Shown piece after piece: positions 56,981-64,000 of a stretch of 64,000 nt of DNA. Position 1 is the stretch's first letter. The number at the start of each line of letters is the position of its first letter. The notes under the pieces are model-generated. The model searched no databases and had not been told where the DNA came from. It was given only the letters and a program-made list of their open reading frames with translations. Source of the DNA: Gordionus sp. m RMFG-2023 (taxonomy: Eukaryota; Nematomorpha; Gordioida; Chordodea; Parachordodidae); contig NC_088778.1 of the NCBI RefSeq assembly GCF_954871325.1, positions 17,573,666 to 17,637,665 on the forward strand. The letters are read 5' to 3'. Position numbers and translations under genes: made by a program.

Positions 56981-57459
56981 ATTTATAACAATGTCCACTT
57001 AATATAACAAATATTCGAAATAATAAAGTTTTTAGGCAAACAAAACGTACCCAACAAAGGATTAACTACTATTTAAACACTTAGCACTTGGGAAATGAAA
57101 ATTTGAATCATGGGAATTTCCTGGAAATAATTCGTATTATATCAAAGAATGATCAAATATTCCGAGATCATTTAGAGAAGGCTATTTTAAAAAGCAAACG
57201 TAGAAATGAAAAGCTTAAACTCTATGACAAAGCAAAATCGAAGGGAAGATGTTCTCTCATAACCTTATTGTCAAAAACAACTGTTAACAAAGTCATTGAT
57301 GTCGTTCTTGATCAATTCAGGAATTTACTCAAGACATTAGCGTTTATGATCAAACAATTATTTGCCTATGATATATATAATGGCAAAATAACTGAAAGGC
57401 TTTTCGCAGTTACAAAAGTTAAAACTCTTCTGGAAAAGGATTTTTTGATATTTGTGTGA
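56980..57459 (+). pseudogene. hAT (ZMYM1-like) transposase, N-terminal part of the DUF4371 region
   Basis: IFEIIKFLGKQNVPNKG (about 57007-57060) and then 57088-57459: LNHGNFLEIIRIISKNDQIF, RDHLEKAILKSK, and LITLLSKTTVNKVIDVVLDQ. This matches the GNFLELL...D..LR.HL and YLS...QN..I stretch of ZMYM1-like hAT transposases. Stops separate the first piece from the second. Confidence 0.8.
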
Positions 57460-58300
57460 ATGCTTTTTAAAACATGGAATTCAAATGAGAAATATAATTG
57501 GAGAATCATTTGATAGTGCTGCAAATATGTAGGGTGAATTTGTTAGGTTACAAAGACAAGAGGTTCCAGGAAGTTTGTATATTTGGTGTTACAGTCACAC
57601 ATTAATTCTCTGTATATGTGATTCATGCGATAATATTGAAGGCAAAAATTAGTCTAGCAACTTTCTTTGGTTAATCATATAAAAGTATGGATGCTTGGGT
57701 GAAACCGAATAATTCATCCGGCCAACATTAGTTGCGAAGCTGCAAAAAATATGTGAGACAAGGTGGTGGGCACGTGTAATAGCCCTTAGATGGATATATG
57801 GTAAAGAGAGCTTGCTCCCAATAATGATAAGTGCGCTTCAATTTATAATAGATAATAAATCATTTGAGGCAAAAACCTCATTAGAAGCGCAGTCTTTGAT
57901 CGATAATTTATGTAAATTTAAAACTCTAAATACGGCTATAATATATTTAGAAATTTTTGAAATAATGGGGTCACTGTCATTGTATCTTGAAACTAAAATT
58001 TAGATATTTTGTCAGCATGACAAATGATAAAAGATGCTAAGTCTTCTGTATCATCGATAACTATTACACCGATTCAAAATAATGCAATAAAAATGGCTTC
58101 TAATTTAAATGAAACACTTTTTAAAGCTCCCGGAGAGTATCTGGGTACAGAATTCTCTGTCAAAAATTGAATAGGACGAGCGAAGAAAATATACAGTGAC
58201 GAAGGACAAGTTGAACTTCCTAAGAATCGATTGACCATTATAGGGTAGAATTATTTCGTCCTATAATTGATCAAATTATAAACAGCTTGTCGAAACGATT
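57460..58300 (+). pseudogene. hAT (ZMYM1-like) transposase, middle part
   Basis: GESFDSAANM (about 57505), WCYSHTLILC (about 57587) and TRWWARVIALRWIYG (about 57755) correspond to GQ.YDGA.NM, the CH.H.LNL block and the T.RWS.R..A family motif. 57812-58003 (LQFIIDNKSFEAKTSLEAQS) is the helical insertion region. Several stops and phase changes are present. Confidence 0.75.
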
Positions 58301-58888
58301 TTCTGAGAATAGAGAGAACTTATTTTGAATGTGTAATATTTGCATCCAAGACATTTTGATGATATAAAAGTAAAGGTATTTCTGAAAATTGGAAAAACTG
58401 GCACAACAAATATATTGAGTGTTAAATTACGTAATAAATTGTGTTCATTTGCTAGTGTATTCAAAGATTTACTAGCAGAATTAAATGAAACGGACGATGA
58501 TATCGTATGTACAAATGAGGAGTCAAATGAAGAAGATATAATATTATAATATGATAATAACTCAGAGTGTAATAATGAATGTAACAAGTATTTATTATGC
58601 GTGTATGAAATTCGTAAAAGATACAATATGCACACAAGTGCATACATTGATTTATTTTTGGCATATGAATACATTTTAACGTTGTCATTTAAGTAGGTTT
58701 ATTGCGAGAGAACATTTAGTAAATTAAAAATTATAAAATATAGGCTCTGAGCTAATATAGCCCAAGAAAAAATCGAAGCGTTTTTAATGATGTTAGTTGA
58801 ACGAGAACTATTAGCGCAGATTGAACTAGAAGATATTCTTGTTTATTTGCGCAAAGGTCCAAAGTTAATAAGAGATTTATTAACTTAA
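58301..58888 (+). pseudogene. hAT (ZMYM1-like) transposase, C-terminal dimerisation part
   Basis: VYCERTFSKLKIIKYRL, a TGA, then AQEKIEAFLMMLVEREL and IELEDILVYLRKGPKLI form the hAT dimerisation domain, ending LLT and TAA at 58888. The stop where the family has R/S is the main defect in this part. Confidence 0.85.
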
Positions 58889-59349
58889 AAATTATATATA
58901 TCTTAATTCTTTTATTTAAATCTTATTTATATCTATTTACAATATGATCGATGCTTGATTTTATAAGTGCAGCAATTTTATTCTCGTGCAATAGTATAAT
59001 TGCAATAATTTTATATAAATAAAATATATTATTGATTTTATATATTGAGTATGTTTTATTTTATATTTAACATGTGATGTATGATATGATTTTATAATTC
59101 AATATAGTTGTATATCTGATATAAAATATATATGTTCAATGAATATGATTTTACATGTGCAATTTTTTAAAATAAAATATATGATTATCGTTTAAATTTA
59201 TCTTTACAAATAAGAAATAATAAAAATCTAGTAATTCGAAAAAACCATTTAAGGAAACTCGGCCGAAGTCTGGGTGGGAGTTAAGCCCACATAAAAATGA
59301 GGCCGCTAAAAAATGCCTATGAGGCCGTCGCGTCACCAGTCCGCCCCTG
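58889..59349. other. 3' non-coding part of the 55112 hAT
   Basis: A/T-rich up to about 59255, then CTCGGCCGAAGTCTGGGTGGG and GAGGCCG repeats leading to the right terminus. Confidence 0.5.
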
Positions 59350-59569
59350 ACTATAGCAGTTTTTGTTTTCATATTTATTTATTTTATAATTTTTTATTAT
59401 TCATTCCGTTCTGATATTGGCAAACCGGAAACTTAAAAGAATATTAATTATTTTTATTTCTAACAAGATATCTAATTTTTAAATTTTAGAATATCTTTAG
59501 ATTTATAAAGTAGAAATCACATTAATAACTGAAGAATTTATTATAACTATTTATATGACATTAATTTAG

Positions 59570-59680
59570 CTACTAAAGTATTGTTTTGTGCCACCTGGAG
59601 AGGGGAATCGAAATGAGGAGAATAGTAGAGATGAAGTTGAAAGCTGTATATTAGATAATCTTAGTGATAGGCAATTATAA
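59570..59680 (+). other. Weak candidate terminal exon
   Basis: After an acceptor-like CATTAATTTAG| a 36-codon frame reads LLKYCFVPPGEGNRNEE, NSRDEVESCILDNLSDRQL and TAA. An in-frame TAG precedes the acceptor. Composition is exon-like against A/T-rich flanks and the peptide is acidic. It might be a 3' exon of a host gene, even of the homeobox gene 5.4 kb upstream, but no donor linking them is evident. Confidence 0.25.
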
Positions 59681-59950
59681 TCTCACTCAAACAACCATCA
59701 TGGAGCTTAAATCACATGGAGAAAGAGTTTATAAGAATTGTATGAAATCATCTAAAATATTTACATAAATTTTTCTATTTCTTCTGAAATAATTACAAAT
59801 ATATATCTTGCACAATTTTTTAAATTTATTTTGATCATAAATGATTTATATTTTATTCCTCGAAATATAAAAATTGGCACACCCAAAAGAAGGTAGTCAA
59901 AATCTTCAAAACAATTTGAGTACAGAGTGCAAGAGAATGTAGGATATAAT
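59681..59950. other. AT-rich interval
   Basis: No feature recognised between the candidate exon and the palindromic element. Confidence 0.3.
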
Positions 59951-60569
59951 TAGTGTTGTTAAAATGCCGCGAGTCGCGACCCCGACCCAAAGCTCGGGTC
60001 GTTTTATTCGACTCCGACTCAATGTTTGGGTCGTTTTTTTCGACTTCGACCCGAGTTCAAGCCGAAAAAAACGACTTCAACCCAAAATATGGGTCGTTTT
60101 TTTCGACTCCGACCCAAGTCCAAGCCGAAAAAACGACCTCGACCCAAAATATGGGTCGTTTTTTACGACTCCGACTCAAAATTTGGGTTGTATTTTTCGA
60201 CTCAAACTTGAAATTTGGGTCGTATTTTTCGACTCAAACTTAAAGTTTGGGTCATATTTTTCGACTCAAACTTGAAGTTTAGATCGTATTTTTCGACTCC
60301 AACTCAAAGTTTGGGTCGTTCTGACTCAGACTCAAACATCGGGTCGTTTCATTCAATCAGACCCAAAATATGGATCTTTTTTTAAAGACGACTTAAAGTT
60401 AGGGTTGCTTTTTTTCACCCCTAACCCAATATCTAGATCATTTTTTTCGACCAAAAGTCAAATAACATTTAGTATATATTAATATTATAGGCGGGAAAGT
60501 TACTTAAAGCTTCTTTAAATTATAATGCTCTTATTAACTATTCATCATAGTTATATTTTAAAATTTTTA

Positions 60570-61175
60570 AGTGAAGATGTACCATAGAAAAGTGCCATTT
60601 GTCATGATGGTTATTTTTGAACTTTTTTAAATGAAATAGATAAAAATATATATTGTAGACATGTTAAATCAAAATTTCAGTGATGATGTACCATAGATAA
60701 GTGGTAATTGTCATAATCGCTATTTTTGAACTTTTTTGAGTTTTTTTAAAGCAAATTGCTAAAAATATATATTCTAAACATGTTAAATTAAAAATTCAGT
60801 GAGGATGTATCATAGATAGGTGACAATTGTCATAATCGGTATTTTTGAACTTTTTCAAATTTTTTTAAAGGAAATAGATAAAAATATATATTCTAAACAT
60901 GTTAAATTAAAAATTCAGAGAGGATGTATCATAGATAGGTGACAATTGTCATAATCGCTATTTTTGAACTTTTTCAAATTTTTTTAAAGGAAATATCTAA
61001 AAATATATATTCTAAACATGTTGAATTAAAAATTCAGTGAGGATGTATCATAGATAGGTGACAATTGTCATAATCGCTATTTTTGAACTTTTTCAAATTT
61101 TTTTAAAGGAAATAGCTAAAAATATATATTCTAAACATGTTAAATTAAAAATTCAGTGAGGATGTATCATAGATA
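60570..61175 (+). repeat. Inner tandem array, left arm, about 120-bp unit
   Basis: Five to six units begin GAGGATGTATCATAGATAGG, run through GACAATTGTCATAATCGCTA and end ATGTTAAATTAAAAATTCA. Outer units are the most diverged, inner ones nearly identical, as expected when an array expands from the centre. Confidence 0.9.
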
Positions 61176-61216
61176 TTTTGAAAAAGTTCAAAAATAGCGA
61201 TTATGACAATTGTCAC

Positions 61217-61945
61217 CTATCTATGATACATCCTCACTGAATTTTTAATTTAACTGGTTTAGAATATATATTTTTAGCAATTTGCTTTAAAAAAACTCAA
61301 AAAAGTTAAAAAATAGGGATTATGACAATTGTCACCTATCTATGATACATCCTCACTGAATTTTTAATTTAACATGTTTAGAATATATATTTTTAGCTAT
61401 TTCCTTTAAAAAAATTTGAAAAAGTTCAAAAATAGCGATTATGACAATTGTCACCTATCTATGATACATCCTCACTGAATTTTTAATTTAACATGTTTAG
61501 AATATATATTTTTAGCTATTTCCTTTAAAAAAAATTGAAAAAGTTAAAAAATAGCGATTATGACAATTGTCATCTATCTATGATACATCCTCACTGAATT
61601 TTTAATTTAACATGTTTAGAATATATATTTTTAGCTATTTCCTTTAAAAAAATTTGAAAAAGTTCAAAAATACCGATTATGACAATTGTCACCTATCTAT
61701 GATACATCCCCAATGAATTTTTAATTTAACATGTTTAGAATATATATTTTTAGCAATTTGCTTTAAAAAAACTCAAAAAAGTTCAAAAATAGCGATTATG
61801 ACAATTACCACTTATCTATGGTACATCATCACTGAAATTTTGATTTAACATGTCTACAATATATATTTTTATCTATTTCATTTAAAAAAGTTCAAAAATA
61901 ACCATCATGACAAATGGCACTTTTCTATGGTACATCTTCACTTAA
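61217..61945 (-). repeat. Inner tandem array, right arm, about 120-bp unit
   Basis: The reverse complement of the left array, with about seven units. The outermost (TATGGTACATCATCAC, TATGGTACATCTTCAC) pair with the outermost left units (GATGATGTACCATAG, GAAGATGTACCATAG), so the arms share ancestry unit by unit. Confidence 0.9.
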
Positions 61946-62723
61946 AAATTTTAAAATATAACTATGATGAATAGTTAATCAGAGCATTATAACTTAAAGA
62001 AGCTTTAAGTAACTTTCCCGCCTATAATATTAATATATACTAAATGTTATTTGACTTTTGGTCGAAAGAAATGATCTAGATATTGGGTTAGGGGTGAAAA
62101 AAAGCAACCCTAACTTTAAGTCGTCTTTAAAAAAAAGATCCATATTTTGGGTCTGATTGAATGAAACGACCCGATGTTTGAGTCTGAGTCAGAAAAACGA
62201 CCCAAACTTTGAGTTGGAGTCGAAAAATACGATCTAAACTTCAAGTTTGAGTCGAAAAATATGACCCAAACTTTAAGTTTGAGTCGAAAAATACGACCCA
62301 AATTTCAAGTTTGAGTCGAAAAATACAACCCAAATTTTGAGTCGGAGTCGTAAAAAACGACCCAAACTTTGAGTTGGAGTCGAAAAATACGATCTAAACT
62401 TCAAGTTTGAGTCGAAAAATATGACCCAAACTTTAAGTTGGAGTCGAAAAATACGACCTGAGTCGAAAAATACAACCCAAATTTTGAGTCGGAGTCGTAA
62501 AAAACGACCCATATTTTGGGTCGAGGTCGTTTTTTTCGGCTTGGACTTGGGTCGGAGTCGAAAACAACGACCCATATTTTGGGTCGAAGTCGTTTTTTTC
62601 GGCTTGAACTCGGGTCGAAGTCGTAAAAAACGACCAATACTTTGAGTTGGAGTCGAAAAAAACGATCCAAAATTTGGGCGAGCTCTGTTCGAGCCGACTC
62701 GGCTAAGCCGATTAACAACACTA

Positions 62724-63764
62724 CTTATGCTAATCTATTAAAATAAATAAACAATATTCAAATTAATTATAATAATGGCGTTTTAAAAAAATTGAAAGTG
62801 ACAGTTGATTATAAAATATGACTTTTTTTCTTAAAAAACGAACTTATATATTCTTAATGTTTTATGTACGATGATAATTTTGTTTTATAAGATTTGGAAA
62901 GGAATTTAGCTTTAAAGAAGGAGGTTAAGAATGACATAAACTAATTTTCTTTTCTATAATATCCATCATTGTGTCGTCTTAAAAACACTAAAAAAGAAAT
63001 ATGTGCATTGATATAAAAATATAAATTAAAGAATGTAAACCGCATATGCATAATTAGTTGGAACTTTCTCAAAAAAGGTTAACAAAAATATTTAAGATTT
63101 TGGTAAAATTATTGCATAATATTTTATCCCCCTTTTAATCTATAGTAGATATCAGTTCAAGTTTGTGAAGGATATTTTTCTCATATAAAGGTCAGCAAGA
63201 TATATATATATACTTGCTTAACCATCATTGAGTATTAAAATAACAATATATAAATTTTTTCATATGATTAAATATTAATTGTTAACCTATAAATTAATTT
63301 TTTTAAAGATTATTTTATAATAGACATTTATGCAATACCATTGATGTCCAAGATTATTTTATGGAAATAAATTTATTTAATTTTTTAAATAAATTATAAG
63401 TTTATAAAAGTTCGTTTTGAATAAGAGTTTGTTCGAAAAAACGATAAAGATATTAGTATTGACATAATTGTTATTTTTTATATGATGTTCAAATTGAATG
63501 ATAACAAAATATAAAAAATGTTGTTTAAGTATTTTGTGCTAATAATAAAAATTTTTGTACCAAAACAACGGCAAACTCTAAGTTCCTGGCATATAGGAAA
63601 ATTTTTTCTAGAAAACTAAAAGGTTTTTTAAAAAAATGAGATTTAATTTTCTTATTTACATAATAATTAATATATTTATTATAAAAATTTTAATAAAAAA
63701 AAATAACTTGAGCAAATACGTGTTAAATATTTTTATTAATAAGTGCGAAATTTTAACTCGCATC
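62724..63764. other. AT-rich stretch
   Basis: No gene, element end or repeat recognised. Confidence 0.4.
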
Positions 63765-64000
63765 AATAGGAGTAGCCGAGAGGGGGGGGGCAGGAAAAAA
63801 TTTTCGCTTTAGAAATTTTCCTGTTCGCAATATCATTTTAAACTAATAAGAATTTCCCCCTATACATCCTTCAGCCACCCTTTCCACCCAAAAATATATA
63901 CAATTTATCACATTAAAAAATAATTTGAAAGAAAAATAAGTAAAAGTTAATATTATTTTAAAATAACTACTATAATTAAAATTTTTAGAAAAAAAGAAGT
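63765..64000. repeat. Dispersed repeat shared with 3765-4000, cut by the window edge
   Basis: AGGAGTAGCCGAGAGGG plus G run, then TTTCCCCCTATA and AATTTGAAAGAAAAATAAGT, paralleling the order at 3780-3960. The AGTAGCC plus G run suggests a poly-G hAT end. Confidence 0.5.

Larger units (their letters stand above)
55112..59349 (+). mobile_element. Full-length hAT element with CAGGGGCGGACTGG-type ends, exact TSD
   Basis: The left end CAAAGGCGGACTGGTCATAAG and right end CACCAGTCCGCCCCTG are inverted. ACTATAGC flanks both sides exactly (55104-55111, 59350-59357). Inside both ends are GAGGCCG-type repeats and a GCCCAC motif. The plus strand carries ZMYM1-like transposase pieces from about 56980 to 58890. 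The coding part has many stops and frame changes, yet the ends are intact, so it could have stayed mobile in trans longer than its gene survived. Confidence 0.93.
59951..62723. mobile_element. Giant palindromic (foldback) hAT-like element
   Basis: Left end TAGTGTTGTTAAAATGCCG and right end CCGATTAACAACACTA match the TAGTGTTGTTAAACGG MITE family. The arms (about 59951-61175 and 61217-62723) are near-perfect reverse complements around a roughly 40-nt spacer at 61175-61217. Each arm has an outer zone of GGGTCGTTTTTTTCGAC-type repeats, a unique zone (GGCGGGAAAGTTACTTAAAGC) and an inner tandem array of about 120-bp units containing GACAATTGTC. The right arm is longer by extra repeat units and a duplication near 62200-62460. 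The flanking 8-mers GATATAAT and CTTATGCT do not match. It encodes no transposase. Frames in the outer zone are periodic translation artefacts. Confidence 0.93.

Noticed and set aside
59953-62721. Arginine/phenylalanine-rich open frames with GRFFRLRP-like repeats on both strands
   Set aside because: They are translations of the GGGTCG/CGACCC repeat in several frames at once and mirror each other across the palindrome, so they are not genes.

Overview
The window is very AT-rich, intron-bearing animal DNA made mostly of transposable elements. A homeobox exon pair, short GT-AG introns, many 8-bp target-site duplications (TSDs) and a tRNA-headed SINE all point to a metazoan nuclear genome. The element mix (several hAT families, an RTE LINE, Ty3/Gypsy fossils, a Harbinger remnant, poly-G hAT ends) fits an arthropod such as a hemipteran or copepod, or a cnidarian, but the species cannot be fixed from the sequence. 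No prokaryotic features, rRNA or free-standing tRNA genes were seen.

Layout. 0-7 kb: tandem repeat, a 2.3-kb foldback, hAT MITEs, and a SINE inserted in a MITE. 8.9-9.15 kb: the first exon of a probable host membrane protein (minus strand). 13.4-16.05 kb: a decayed RTE-type LINE whose two ends match the SINE. 18.7-24 kb: three hAT transposons, one (20995-23447) with a perfect TSD and an intron-containing transposase. 24.5-28.6 kb: broken Ty3/Gypsy fossils. 29.2-32.3 kb: a hAT-bordered element carrying an array of micro-exons. 34.9-35.3 kb: an unrecognised 136-residue reading frame. 39-43 kb: Harbinger and LINE-like remnants. 43.6-51.3 kb: two hAT elements with others nested inside them, up to three levels deep. 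52.07-54.13 kb: two exons of a Gsx/ind-like ParaHox gene. 54.6-59.35 kb: a MITE and a complete hAT element. 59.95-62.72 kb: a giant palindromic element.

The biological centre is the homeobox gene. Its 60-residue homeodomain is complete but split by a 1.83-kb intron at homeodomain position 44/45, and that intron holds two hAT insertions. The other probable host sequences are the 8918-9142 exon, the 34927-35337 frame and a weak terminal-exon candidate at 59570-59680. The mobile elements form families. GGGCC-rich MITEs share ends with the 47133-51298 hAT. Elements ending in TAGTG(T/C)TGTWAA include small MITEs, transposase-bearing hATs and the giant palindrome, each with its own internal palindromic repeat.
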